A stretch of DNA of 8,157 bases from an uncultured Clostridia bacterium. Its GTDB lineage: Bacteria > Bacillota > Clostridia > Christensenellales > CAG-138. Numbering within the stretch: the stretch's first letter is position 1; every line of letters starts with the position of its first letter. Both the position numbers and the translations under genes were made by a program. The DNA is taken from NCBI GenBank assembly GCA_946183765.1, contig CAMHDC010000042.1, forward strand, positions 1 through 8,157, read 5' to 3'. The notes below the pieces were generated by a model, which saw only the letters and a list, made by a program, of their open reading frames with translations, did not search any database and was not told the DNA's origin. This document shows positions 1 to 6,873 of the stretch, piece by piece.

Positions 1-627
1 GCGGAGCTGGACGTGCAGCGGACGCGGGACGGACAGATCGTGGTCTTCCACGACGACAGCATGCAAAGGGCCTGCGGGGTGGACAAGCCCATCCGCGACT
101 TCACCTATGAAGAATTGCAGCAGTTCCCCCTCTTCGGCACCGAGGCGCGCATCCCCCTGTTTTCGGACGTGCTGGCCGTGTTCGGCGGAAAGCAGCCCCT
201 GATCGTGGAGCTGAAATACGGCCCCGACTGGCAGCTCCTCTGCGAGACCACCCGAAGGATGCTGGACGAATACGATGGCCCGGCCTGCGTGGAGAGCTTC
301 CACCCGGCCATGGTCCGCTGGTTTTGGAAGCACGACCCGAAGCGCCTCCGGGGCCAGCTTTCCGAAGCCGCCTGCTTCTCGAAAAAGGCCCTGCCCTGGT
401 ATCTGGCGTTCATGATGTCACGGCTGTTCACCAACTGCCTCACCCGGCCCCAGTTCATCGCGTACCGGGTGGGACCGAAGTGCCTCTCCGTCCGCGTCTC
501 GGAGGCCATGGGGGCTATGAAGGTCCTCTGGACCGCCCGGGAGCCTGAATTGCATCATAAGCGCATGCAGCATAACCACGCAGTCATCTTCGAGGGCTAC
601 CGGCCGACGGAGGGAAGAGCCGAATGA
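1..627 (+). CDS. Glycerophosphodiester phosphodiesterase family protein (5' end missing)
   Basis: This enzyme family hydrolyses glycerophosphodiesters to an alcohol and glycerol 3-phosphate. The reading frame is open from base 1, so the N-terminus, including the first catalytic His of the usual HRG motif, lies upstream of the window. The visible part begins with ELDV, whose Glu and Asp are the family's metal ligands, followed by a T-x-DG-x-(I/V)VVFHDD stretch carrying the second catalytic His (residue 17 of the fragment). CGVDKPIRDFTYEEL and LIVELK (metal-binding Glu near fragment residue 70) are also typical. The C-terminal half is divergent but contains the common SFHPAMVRWF and RGQLSE segments. 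No signal peptide or membrane helix is seen in the visible part, so the protein is probably cytosolic. The stop overlaps the next start by 4 bases, which makes this the first visible gene of a coupled operon. The family call is firm; the substrate is unknown. Confidence 0.87.
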   Translation, partial: AELDVQRTRDGQIVVFHDDSMQRACGVDKPIRDFTYEELQQFPLFGTEARIPLFSDVLAVFGGKQPLIVELKYGPDWQLLCETTRRMLDEYDGPACVESFHPAMVRWFWKHDPKRLRGQLSEAACFSKKALPWYLAFMMSRLFTNCLTRPQFIAYRVGPKCLSVRVSEAMGAMKVLWTAREPELHHKRMQHNHAVIFEGYRPTEGRAE

Positions 628-1106
628 AGACCATCGAGATCGTAGGCCAAAACTATTTCGGCCGCTGGACCCGCGAGCGCACCGCCTGCCGGGGCGTGGT
701 GATCGAGGACGGCCGCATCCTCCTGTCCTATGCGGTCCGGGACGATTTGTGGATGATCCCCGGCGGCGGCCTGGAAGCGGGCGAGGACGAGGGGACCTGC
801 TGCGTCCGGGAGCTGGCGGAGGAGACGGGCCGCGTCGTCCTGCCGTCAGATTGCGCCCTGGAGCTGGATGAATACTACGAGGACACCAAGTACGTCAGTC
901 GCTATTACTTCGGCGCCGTGGTGGGCCGCTGCGCGCCCAAACTCACGGAAACGGAGCGACGGATGGGTCTGGAATCCCGGTGGCTGCCCGTGGCGGAAGC
1001 CCTTCAGATCTTCTCCCGCCACGCCGAGTACACGGACACAGACGAGGAGCGCCGGGGCATCTATCAGCGGGAATACACGGCCCTCTCGGCGCTCTGGAAG
1101 GAATGA
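624..1106 (+). CDS. NUDIX hydrolase
   Basis: The 160-residue protein has a clear Nudix box at residues 48-70, GX5EX7REUXEEXG, with E54, R62, E63, E66, E67 and G69 in place. The last consensus position is Arg instead of the usual aliphatic residue. These glutamates bind the divalent metal that cleaves a nucleoside diphosphate linked to another group (X). A short strand region (RGVVIEDGRILLSYA) and the WMIPGGGLEAGE loop precede the box, as expected for a single-domain Nudix fold. The ATG at 624 overlaps the upstream TGA (ATGA), and a GGAGGG ribosome-binding site lies at 609-614, 9 bases before it. Its own stop overlaps the first possible start of the next gene. Nudix specificity cannot be read from sequence alone; a house-cleaning role on damaged or excess nucleotides is only a guess. 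Confidence 0.93.
   Translation: MKTIEIVGQNYFGRWTRERTACRGVVIEDGRILLSYAVRDDLWMIPGGGLEAGEDEGTCCVRELAEETGRVVLPSDCALELDEYYEDTKYVSRYYFGAVVGRCAPKLTETERRMGLESRWLPVAEALQIFSRHAEYTDTDEERRGIYQREYTALSALWKE
1096..1102 (+). promoter_or_regulatory. Ribosome-binding site deciding the YdeI-family start
   Basis: GGAAGGA lies inside the last codons of the NUDIX gene. It leaves no spacer before the ATG at 1103 but 6 bases before the ATG at 1109. The spacing favours the second ATG. Confidence 0.55.
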
Positions 1107-1108
1107 GT

Positions 1109-1669
1109 ATGGAGACTTTCGCCACCGGCGACAGAAGCGAATGGCGGGCCTGGCTCCTGGGCCACTTCGAAACGGCCCGGGAGGTGTGGTTCGTGCTGCC
1201 CCTGCAGGCGGCGGGGGAGGAAAGCCTCTCCTATAACGACGCCGTGGAGGAGGCCCTCTGCTTCGGCTGGATCGACAGCACCAACCGAAAGCTGGACGAG
1301 CTTCACTGCATCCGCCGCTTCACGCCGAGAAAGCCCGGCAGCCCCTACTCCCAGCCCAACATCGAACGGCTGATCTGGCTGGACGAACGGGGCATGCTCC
1401 ATCCCGCCGTCCGGGCGGAGGTGCTGCCGGTGATCCGAAAGCCCTTCGTCTTCCCCGAGGACATCCTGGCCGCCCTCCGGCAGGACGAGACCGTCTGGGC
1501 CAACTATCAGCAGTTCTCCGAACCCTACAAGCGCATCCGGGTGGCCTATATCGACGCCGCCCGCCGCCGTCCGGAGGAGTTTCAAAAGCGGCTCGACAGC
1601 TTCCTGGACAAGACCCGCCGGGGCAAGCTCATCCGGGGCTACGGCGGCATAGAGAAATACTACCGATGA
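1109..1669 (+). CDS. YdeI/OmpD-associated family protein
   Basis: The protein has 186 residues and no signal peptide or membrane helix. It matches the YdeI/OmpD-associated (OmdA) family by the segments SYNDAVEEALCFGWIDS (residues 41-57) and RFTPRKPGSPYSQPN (70-84). A C-terminal helical domain at about 125-184 contains YKRIRVAYIDAARRRPEEFQ. Some family annotations link it to bacteriocin or peptide protection, but the biochemical activity is unknown. An in-frame ATG at 1103 overlaps the NUDIX stop (ATGA) and would add Met-Ser. The GGAAGGA ribosome-binding site at 1096-1102 touches that ATG but sits 6 bases before the ATG at 1109, so I prefer 1109. The stop overlaps the next start by 4 bases. 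The family call is firm; the function is open. Confidence 0.87.
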   Translation: METFATGDRSEWRAWLLGHFETAREVWFVLPLQAAGEESLSYNDAVEEALCFGWIDSTNRKLDELHCIRRFTPRKPGSPYSQPNIERLIWLDERGMLHPAVRAEVLPVIRKPFVFPEDILAALRQDETVWANYQQFSEPYKRIRVAYIDAARRRPEEFQKRLDSFLDKTRRGKLIRGYGGIEKYYR

Positions 1670-2445
1670 TGGAACAGCGCGAAAAAAACGATCATACTCA
1701 ATTGCCCGAGGAGCTGCAGCGCTTCGTCGGAACGGGCGGGTTGACGGACAGGAGCGGTCATTCGTCCGCGAAGGTGTACGAGACCAGGGCGGGCTTCTTC
1801 ATCAAATGCGATGAGTTGGGGGAGCTGGCCCGCGAGCATCGGATGACGGATCTCTTTTTCCGTCTGGGCCTGGGGCCGGAGCCGGTGCGATACCTTAGTG
1901 CGGACCGGGACTATCTGGTGACCCGCAGGGCGCCCGGACGGGACCTGACGAAGGCTCTCGACGATCCTGTCTGCGTCTGCCGCCTTTTGGCGGACGCTCT
2001 GAAAGCTCTTCACACGCAGCCGACGGAGGGCGCCGCCATCCCCGTTTCCAGCCGGTACGAACGGTATATGGCGTCAGCCGACGGACCCTTCAGCGGCGGG
2101 TGCTACGACCCGTCCGTCTATATGGACCCCTATCGGCTTTCGTCCAGGGAAGAAGCCTGGGAGGTGATGCAGCGGGGCAGGCATCTGCTCCGATGCGATA
2201 CCCTGATCCACGGGGACGCCTGCCTGCCCAACGTCATAGAGGAGAACGGCGCGTTTCGTTCCTTCATCGACGTGGGCATGGGCGGGCTGGGCGACCGGCA
2301 TATCGATCTGTATTGGGCCATCTGGTCCCTGCACTACAATTTCGGCACGGACGCCTATGCCGACGCGTTTCTGGGATTCTATGGAAGAGAGAGCGTTCGG
2401 GAGGAGACCTTCCGGGTCGTTGCCGCCTTTGAAGCCTTCGGATGA
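1666..2445 (+). CDS. APH(3')-like aminoglycoside phosphotransferase
   Basis: The 259-residue protein has the length and layout of APH(3') kinases, which inactivate kanamycin-type aminoglycosides by ATP-dependent 3'-phosphorylation. Visible features are the N-lobe strand GFFIKC with the candidate ATP-contacting Lys (K47), and the Brenner-type catalytic loop HGDACLPN at 182-189 (base D184, metal ligand N189). FIDVG follows at 200-204 (metal ligand D202), then GDRHIDLYWAIWSL. The end (FRVVAAFEAFG) aligns in position with the YYILLDE(L/F)F tail of characterised APH(3') enzymes. All core catalytic residues are present, so the enzyme is probably active, but drug specificity cannot be assigned and it may be a chromosomal homologue with another small-molecule substrate. 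The ATG at 1666 overlaps the preceding stop and a second ATG follows at 1669. I see no strong ribosome-binding site, so expression probably depends on translational coupling. It is the last gene of its operon. Confidence 0.87.
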   Translation: MMEQREKNDHTQLPEELQRFVGTGGLTDRSGHSSAKVYETRAGFFIKCDELGELAREHRMTDLFFRLGLGPEPVRYLSADRDYLVTRRAPGRDLTKALDDPVCVCRLLADALKALHTQPTEGAAIPVSSRYERYMASADGPFSGGCYDPSVYMDPYRLSSREEAWEVMQRGRHLLRCDTLIHGDACLPNVIEENGAFRSFIDVGMGGLGDRHIDLYWAIWSLHYNFGTDAYADAFLGFYGRESVREETFRVVAAFEAFG

Positions 2446-2475
2446 TCCCGTTTTGCCGACAGGGTCAGCTTTTTT
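2443..2475 (+). terminator. Possible weak intrinsic terminator after the APH-like gene
   Basis: The stop codon region TGATCCC (2443-2449) can pair with GGGTCA (2462-2467), leaving one bulged T and a 12-base loop. GC and six Ts (2470-2475) follow. The stem is short, so this is only suggestive. Confidence 0.4.
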
Positions 2476-2478
2476 GTG

Positions 2479-2499
2479 TTGCCTTCGGGCAGGTTTTTT
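2479..2499 (+). terminator. Possible second terminator with TTCG tetraloop
   Basis: TGCC-TTCG-GGCA (2480-2491), with one extra T-G wobble pair at its base, is followed by G and TTTTTT (2494-2499). The stem is short but capped by the unusually stable UUCG loop. Together with the hairpin just upstream it could end transcription of the APH operon before the two-component promoter. Confidence 0.5.
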
Positions 2500-2503
2500 C
2501 AAT

Positions 2504-2557
2504 TGACAGAAAAATTACAAGTTGTTTACGTCGGCCCGCCGGGACCTCCTGTATACT
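2504..2557 (+). promoter_or_regulatory. Autoregulated promoter: 11-bp direct-repeat operator plus -10 box
   Basis: Three half-sites lie on one DNA face at exact 11-base steps: TGACA (2504-2508), TTACA (2515-2519) and TTACG (2526-2530). The last two form TTACAAGTTGTTTACGTC. A good -10 box, TATACT, is at 2552-2557, but the position 17 bases upstream (2529-2534, CGTCGG) is not a -35 box. The repeats cover that position instead, as in activator-dependent Pho-box-type promoters. B. subtilis PhoP boxes (TTAACA-like, about 11 bp apart) have the same geometry. A related repeat lies before the lipoprotein gene at 4636-4673. The likely binder is the regulator encoded just downstream; this is inference. 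Confidence 0.65.
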
Positions 2558-2579
2558 GAGGATAGACAATCGGTTTGCA

Positions 2580-2588
2580 GGGGAGGTG
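2580..2588 (+). promoter_or_regulatory. Ribosome-binding site of the response regulator
   Basis: GGGGAGGTGA closely matches the complement of the 16S rRNA 3' end. Its GGAGG core (2582-2586) is 8 bases from the GTG at 2595 but only 2 bases from the ATG at 2589. Spacing therefore favours the GTG start. Confidence 0.6.
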
Positions 2589-2594
2589 ATGTTC

Positions 2595-3248
2595 GTGTAC
2601 CGCGTCTTTGTGATCGAAGACGATGAAGCCATCAGCCGGCTGCTGTGCATGAATCTTTCCATCGCCGGATATGAGCCCGTTCCCGCCGGGGACGGACAGG
2701 AAGCGCTGAATATGATCCAAAGGGGTGAGCGCTTCGACGTGGCGCTGGTGGACGTGATGCTGCCCGGGATCGACGGCTTTCAGCTGATGGAGCCCCTCAG
2801 GGCCCATGGCGTCCCCGTCATCTATCTGACGGCGAAAAACGATCTGGAGAGCAAGCTCACCGGCCTTACCTCCGGGGCGGAGGACTATATCGTCAAGCCC
2901 TTCGAGGTCATGGAGCTGCTGGTGCGCATGGAGAAGGTCCTCGCCCGGCACTGCGCCGGGGGCGTGATCGCCTTTGCCGACCTCACCGTCTATGTGGAGG
3001 AGCGGACCGTGCTGAAGGGCGGCCGGTCGATCCAGCTCAAGCCCCTGGAGTTCGATCTCTTGCTGTTCTTCCTCCGCAATCAAAACATCGCCCTCTCCCG
3101 GGAGAAGATACTGGCCGAAGTCTGGGGCATGGATTTTTACGGCGAGAGCCGCACCATCGACATCCACGTCTCCTCGCTGAGAAGGAAGACCGGCCTTTCC
3201 ATCGTCTCCGTGCCCCGGATCGGCTATCGCTTGGAGACGGCGCCATGA
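2595..3248 (+). CDS. OmpR/PhoB-family response regulator transcription factor
   Basis: The 217-residue protein is the DNA-binding output of the two-component system. An N-terminal receiver domain (about residues 1-115) has the acidic pair D9/D10, the phospho-acceptor D53 in LVDVMLPGIDG, the switch Thr T79 and the conserved Lys K101 in VKPF. A C-terminal winged-helix domain (about 127-214) has KPLEFDLLLFFLRN, the RTIDIHVSSLRRK recognition-helix region and the final hairpin RIGYRLE. This is the VanR/PhoP-like subfamily. The GTG at 2595 gives MYRVFVIEDDE and the best ribosome-binding-site spacing; the alternative ATG at 2589 adds two residues. The stop overlaps the kinase start by 4 bases. Direct repeats upstream suggest autoregulation. 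All phosphorylation residues are intact. The signal and full regulon are unknown. Confidence 0.95.
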   Translation: MYRVFVIEDDEAISRLLCMNLSIAGYEPVPAGDGQEALNMIQRGERFDVALVDVMLPGIDGFQLMEPLRAHGVPVIYLTAKNDLESKLTGLTSGAEDYIVKPFEVMELLVRMEKVLARHCAGGVIAFADLTVYVEERTVLKGGRSIQLKPLEFDLLLFFLRNQNIALSREKILAEVWGMDFYGESRTIDIHVSSLRRKTGLSIVSVPRIGYRLETAP

Positions 3249-4630
3249 AGATACGCGTCCGCCTCTCATTGCTGTTCGTTCTTTGCTCGACGGCGAGCCT
3301 TCTCGTCTGCGGGTTCCTGCTGCTGCGGGCCAGCGCCAAAGGGATGATCCGGTCTGTAGAGGACAACGCCGTCTCCGAGCTCGGGATGCTGAAAACCTCT
3401 TTTGCTTCGGCTGCGTCTAAAACTTTGGACGCGGGCGCGTCGGACAGCCTTCGGCGGAGCGTCCTCGTCTACGTGTTTCAAAGCTACGCCGACGACACGT
3501 TCAGCGCTTCTCAGTACGTCCTCAAACGCGGCGGGGAGACTTTCTACAACAACAGCGGGTACGCGCCGGACGTGCTTCTTGATGGCCTCGAACAGAACAC
3601 GGTGACCTGGCAGGGGGAAAAGCTGTTTGCCGCCGTGACGGAGATTGATCTAAACCGGGAGACGTATCAGATCTATCTCATCCGAAACGTGACCGATCTA
3701 TACGATTCCATAGACAGGCTGCGGCTGCAGTTTTACGTCATCTGCGCCGCCGCCGTCCTTCTCAGCGCCGCCCTGATCCTGTGGGCGACCGCCCGCACGC
3801 TCCGGCCCCTCAAGACCCTGGAAAAGGAGGCCGCCGCCATGGCCCGGGGAGAGTATCATGCGCGCATCCCCCTTCCCAAAAGGTCATCGAAGCCCGGGGA
3901 CGAGATCGCCACGGTCTCGGAGAGCTTCAACCGCATGGCGGCCGCCGTGGAACAGCATATCGACGCCGTCACGGCGGTGGCGGAGGAACGGAAAATGCTG
4001 ATCGGCGCGCTGACCCACGAGATGAAGACCCCCATGACCGCCATCATCGGCTATGCGGACCTGCTGGAACGGGCGAAGCTGTCCGAAGCCCAGCGCGAGG
4101 AGGCCGTGTCCTTCATCCATCGGGAGGCGCAGCGGCTGGAACGGCTCACCCAGAAGATGATGCGGCTCATCACCCTGACGGACGGCGAGGGCATAGCCCT
4201 GCAGGCGGTCTCCGCCCGGCAGCTGTTTTCCATGGCCGAAAAGACGCTGGAAACCGTCGCGGTCCGCCATGGCGCGGCGCTGCGGTATGTGGAGAACGGG
4301 GAAAGCTTTTCTGCCGATCCCGACCTCGTGGTGGGCGTGCTCATCAATCTGGTGGACAACGCCTGCGCCGCCGGCGCAAAGCACGTGACCGTCGCCGCCG
4401 GGGAAAACCGGCTCTCGGTGGCGGACGACGGCTGCGGCATCCCTCAGGCGATCCTGGACAAGGTGACCCAGCCCTTCTTCCGGGCGGACAAGGCGCGGAG
4501 CCGCCGGGGCGGCCATGCCGGGCTGGGGCTGGCGCTGGCGGCGCGCGTCGCGGAGCTCCATAGGGCGCGGCTGGTCATCGAGAGCGCGGAGGGGAAGGGG
4601 ACCACCGTCTCCCTCGTCTTTGACCCATAG
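3245..4630 (+). CDS. Membrane sensor histidine kinase
   Basis: The 461-residue protein is the partner kinase of the regulator encoded just upstream, and the two genes overlap by ATGA. A membrane helix at about 7-28 is followed by an extracytoplasmic sensor domain of about 130 residues (30-160) with no family I recognise. A second helix lies at about 162-182, then a HAMP linker starting RTLRPLKTLEKEA (about 184-240). The dimerisation/phospho-acceptor helix contains ALTHEMKTPMTAIIGY with H258. The ATPase domain shows the N box LINLVDNACAAGA (N372), G1 box VADDGCGIP (D395), F box PFFRADKA and G2 box GHAGLGLALA (about 424-431). The kinase should therefore autophosphorylate on H258 and pass phosphate to D53 of the regulator. 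The layout is BaeS/VanS-like. The ligand is unknown; the adjacent lipoprotein could be a target gene or a partner at the cell surface. Confidence 0.95.
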   Translation: MKIRVRLSLLFVLCSTASLLVCGFLLLRASAKGMIRSVEDNAVSELGMLKTSFASAASKTLDAGASDSLRRSVLVYVFQSYADDTFSASQYVLKRGGETFYNNSGYAPDVLLDGLEQNTVTWQGEKLFAAVTEIDLNRETYQIYLIRNVTDLYDSIDRLRLQFYVICAAAVLLSAALILWATARTLRPLKTLEKEAAAMARGEYHARIPLPKRSSKPGDEIATVSESFNRMAAAVEQHIDAVTAVAEERKMLIGALTHEMKTPMTAIIGYADLLERAKLSEAQREEAVSFIHREAQRLERLTQKMMRLITLTDGEGIALQAVSARQLFSMAEKTLETVAVRHGAALRYVENGESFSADPDLVVGVLINLVDNACAAGAKHVTVAAGENRLSVADDGCGIPQAILDKVTQPFFRADKARSRRGGHAGLGLALAARVAELHRARLVIESAEGKGTTVSLVFDP

Positions 4631-4635
4631 AGAAC

Positions 4636-4694
4636 TTACAGATTGCTTACGTCCCGCTGAGGACTTGCTTACATCCCTTGCGGTAAGGTAAAGA
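4636..4694 (+). promoter_or_regulatory. Likely response-regulator operator and promoter for the lipoprotein gene
   Basis: TTACA (4636-4640) and TTACG (4647-4651) are 11 bases apart, and TTACA (4669-4673) is 22 bases further on, so all share one helical face. The longer motif TTGCTTAC(G/A)TCCC occurs twice, at 4644-4655 and 4666-4677 (approximate edges). The first pair closely resembles the operator upstream of the regulator gene (TTACA-6-TTACG in both). A possible -35 (TTGCTT, 4665-4670) and a weak -10 (TAAAGA, 4689-4694) are 18 bases apart, consistent with a promoter that needs an activator. The site occupies most of the 89-base gap between kinase and lipoprotein genes. I see no terminator in the gap, so some read-through from the kinase gene is expected. 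Confidence 0.62.
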
Positions 4695-4719
4695 AAACCA
4701 ACGAAGGGAGAAAAAACAA

Positions 4720-6267
4720 ATGAAACACAGAAAACCATTCCAAAAGATCCTGGCCTGGGTCCTCCTGGCGGCCGTGCTCGTATCGGCGGCGGGCTGCGAT
4801 AAGGCGCCCCGGGCCGACATCACGGAAAAGTCCAACACGGGGCGGCTGGAGGACGCGGCCGTCATGACGCTGTCGACCAACGGGGCGGCTCAGCCGGCCG
4901 CCCAGGAAAACCCGGCTCCGGTTGAAACGGAAGCCGCCGCCGTGTCCGTTCCGTACAGCCCGCTATACGACCTGCTGGGGGCGTCCACCCGGTATGAAGT
5001 GGAGCTGACGCCCGCCTCCGACATCGTGAAGATCACCGTGGCCGCGGACGTCTATCTGCCCGATACCATGCAGCTGCCCACCCTCCACGTGACGCCCCGG
5101 GACTTCACCCAGGAGGAGGTCACGAAGCTCTTCAACGCCCTCTGCGCTGATACGGTCATGTACAAGGCCCAGGCGCAGATGACGAAGGGGGAGGTAGCGG
5201 AGCGCATCGCGGACGTGGAATCGGAGATGCAGACCGCCACGGACAAGGACCGGATCAAGAAGCTGGAATCCAACCTGGCCTATTGGCAGGCGGAATACGA
5301 GAAGGCCCCGGAGACCGTGGAAAAGCAGATCTCTGACGGCACGTTGGAGGAGCGCCAACTGGGCATCCAGGAGTACCTGGGCAAGTACAAGACCCTGGAC
5401 GCCTACGAGCGTCAGGAAAACTATTATACCTTTGGGGGCAAGGCCTTCCACGTCCACGGACAGACCTACGATAAGAACACCAAGTCCGGCTACGATTTCC
5501 CCATCAGCGGCAGCATCTGGTATATCCGGGATCAGGCTTTCGGCCGGTACCTGAACTACAACGCCCGGACCTGGATCGCCGACGAGACCGCCGTGCCCGC
5601 CGAAGCGAGGGGGCTGAAGACGACGCCTGCCGAAGCCCGGCAGCTTGTGGAATCTTTTTGGAAAAACAGCGGCTTTGCGGATATGGCGGTGATCGGCGTG
5701 TACCTCACCCAAAACAGCGATCCCCATCTTGGCGGCGGGACGGAAGCGCCCGATCCCTACGGGGACAACTCCGCCTACGTGGTGGCCTGCGGCAAGTCCA
5801 TCGACGGCATCCTGCCGCCCCCGCCCTGCCCCGGCGATCCCCATTGGAGCTTCGAAAGCTGCACCTTTACGATCACGGACAACGGCATCGAGACCTTCAA
5901 CTGGGGTTCCCCCTACGCCTACGGCGCGTATACCACGGAGAACAGCGCCCTCCTGACCTTCAACAAGGTGGACGAGATCTTCCGAAAGATGATGCTGGTG
6001 AAATACGACATCTCCGGCAGCGGCAACGGCCTCACCTCCGCCACCTACAAGGTGGACCGGGTGGCCCTGGAGATGTCCCGGGTGACCGACCGCAAGTCCA
6101 GCGAGAAGGGGCTGCTGGTCCCCGTGTGGAACTTCTACGGCAGCTACTATTTCACCTATGAGGACGGCCACGCCTTCGGCAGCGACGATCGGGAGGGCTT
6201 CCCCAGCCCCCTGCTTCGGATCAACGCTATCGACGGCACCGTCATCGAGCCCCGATACGGCTGCTGA
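4720..6267 (+). CDS. Lipoprotein resembling DUF6034 family
   Basis: The 515-residue protein starts with a lipoprotein signal: basic MKHRKPFQK, a hydrophobic core, then VSAAGC with lipidation at C26. It should be anchored to the outer face of the cell membrane. A low-complexity Ala/Pro/Glu linker (about 45-75) leads to a globular region. VAADVYLPD...LHVTPRDFTQEEV (about 107-134) resembles the N-terminal part of DUF6034 proteins of gut Clostridia, recalled by pattern and not searched. A helical, charged, probably coiled-coil segment spans about 155-205. A proline-rich loop with C357, C370 and C381 lies in the middle, and the end (LLVPVWNFYG...LLRINAIDGTVIE) looks like a PepSY/YycH-type closing strand set. 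GGGAG at 4706-4710 is 9 bases before the ATG. The gene follows the two-component pair and a likely operator for its regulator, so it is probably a target or accessory sensor. Molecular function is unknown. Confidence 0.85.
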   Translation: MKHRKPFQKILAWVLLAAVLVSAAGCDKAPRADITEKSNTGRLEDAAVMTLSTNGAAQPAAQENPAPVETEAAAVSVPYSPLYDLLGASTRYEVELTPASDIVKITVAADVYLPDTMQLPTLHVTPRDFTQEEVTKLFNALCADTVMYKAQAQMTKGEVAERIADVESEMQTATDKDRIKKLESNLAYWQAEYEKAPETVEKQISDGTLEERQLGIQEYLGKYKTLDAYERQENYYTFGGKAFHVHGQTYDKNTKSGYDFPISGSIWYIRDQAFGRYLNYNARTWIADETAVPAEARGLKTTPAEARQLVESFWKNSGFADMAVIGVYLTQNSDPHLGGGTEAPDPYGDNSAYVVACGKSIDGILPPPPCPGDPHWSFESCTFTITDNGIETFNWGSPYAYGAYTTENSALLTFNKVDEIFRKMMLVKYDISGSGNGLTSATYKVDRVALEMSRVTDRKSSEKGLLVPVWNFYGSYYFTYEDGHAFGSDDREGFPSPLLRINAIDGTVIEPRYGC

Positions 6268-6283
6268 CAAGAAGAGAGGGGAG

Positions 6284-6310
6284 AAAGGAGGGAACTTTCC
6301 CTCCTTTTTT
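6284..6310 (+). terminator. Strong intrinsic terminator after the lipoprotein gene
   Basis: GGAGGG (6287-6292) pairs perfectly with CCCTCC (6299-6304). The stem extends on both sides by A-T pairs (AAA 6284-6286 with TTT 6305-6307) and the run of Ts continues to 6310. It sits 17 bases after the lipoprotein stop and separates that gene from the ExbB-like operon. Confidence 0.88.
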
Positions 6311-6313
6311 GTA

Positions 6314-6342
6314 TTGCCATCTTCCCTTCGATTTTGTATACT
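6314..6342 (+). promoter_or_regulatory. Housekeeping-type promoter of the ExbB/ExbD-like operon
   Basis: TTGCCA (6314-6319) and TATACT (6337-6342) match the -35 and -10 consensus at five of six positions each, with an ideal 17-base spacer. The promoter begins immediately after the upstream terminator. No TTACA-type repeats are seen here, so the operon looks constitutive and is probably not controlled by the neighbouring two-component system. Confidence 0.8.
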
Positions 6343-6363
6343 GATAGACGGGAGGAAAGAACG

Positions 6364-6873
6364 ATGTCGGTTTTTCAGGTGATCGCGCAAAATCTGCTGG
6401 GGTTCGACCTCATCATCTTCGTGGCCGCGGCGCTGAACGGGGTCTGCTATTACTTCGCCCGTAAGAACGCCAACGCCCTCTACCGCAAGCTCCACATGAT
6501 CGTCTTCGTCCCCTCCCGGCGGAACGACCCGGAGAGCGTCTCCAAGGCCATCCGGGATATCGACGAGGAGCAGGTGGTGGCTATGCGCAAGCGGTCCGAG
6601 AGCCTTTACGCCGTGTTCGTGAACGTGACCGCCGTCTTCCCCCTGCTGGGGATCCTGGGCACGGTGGTGTCCCTCCTGCCCATGGTGGCGGAGCTCGCCG
6701 ACATGCAGACCAACTTCTTCGCCGCCCTCACCTCCACCTTCTGGGGGCTGGTGTTCGCCATCCTCTTTAAGCTCCTGGACGGGTTCCTCTCCGCCCGCAT
6801 GGAGGACAACGACAAGGCCGTGGACCTGCTGCTGCAGCGGCGGGAGCTGCTGAACGAGGAGCGGGAAGGGTGA
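6364..6873 (+). CDS. MotA/TolQ/ExbB-type proton channel subunit
   Basis: The 169-residue membrane protein has three predicted helices, at about 10-31, 83-108 and 117-140, with a cytoplasmic loop of about 50 residues between the first two. This is the ExbB/TolQ plan but shorter than ExbB or TolQ (about 230-245 residues). The second helix carries VFPLLGILGTVVSLLPM (T100) and the third LTSTFWGLVFAILFKLLDGF (T123/S124/T125). These correspond to the PLLGLLGTV and A-T-x-x-GL motifs whose Thr residues line the ion path in ExbB. Such proteins form pentamers around paired ExbD-like subunits and use the proton gradient to do mechanical work. The start at 6364 is fixed by GGAGG at 6351-6355, 8 bases upstream. 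The stop overlaps the GTG of the next gene, so the two products are probably made together in fixed ratio. Confidence 0.87.
   Translation: MSVFQVIAQNLLGFDLIIFVAAALNGVCYYFARKNANALYRKLHMIVFVPSRRNDPESVSKAIRDIDEEQVVAMRKRSESLYAVFVNVTAVFPLLGILGTVVSLLPMVAELADMQTNFFAALTSTFWGLVFAILFKLLDGFLSARMEDNDKAVDLLLQRRELLNEEREG

Noticed and set aside
2503..2508. TTGACA as a classical -35 box for the two-component operon
   Set aside because: No acceptable -10 box lies 16-18 bases downstream, and TATACT at 2552 is 43 bases away. Its ACA fits the 11-base repeat series, so I read it as part of the operator.
3781..4563. A 260-codon + strand frame inside the histidine kinase gene
   Set aside because: It is extremely rich in G, R and H, shows no motifs, and overlaps the well-supported kinase frame.
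3884..4738. A 284-codon minus-strand frame opposite the histidine kinase gene
   Set aside because: It is a shadow frame with low-complexity composition; the + strand carries a complete set of kinase motifs.
4963..6495. A 510-codon open frame on the minus strand opposite the lipoprotein gene
   Set aside because: Its translation is rich in G, H, V, L and D in the way typical of the antisense of GC-rich genes, with no recognisable domain. It also crosses a terminator, a promoter and the next gene. The + strand gene has a signal peptide, lipobox and ribosome-binding site.
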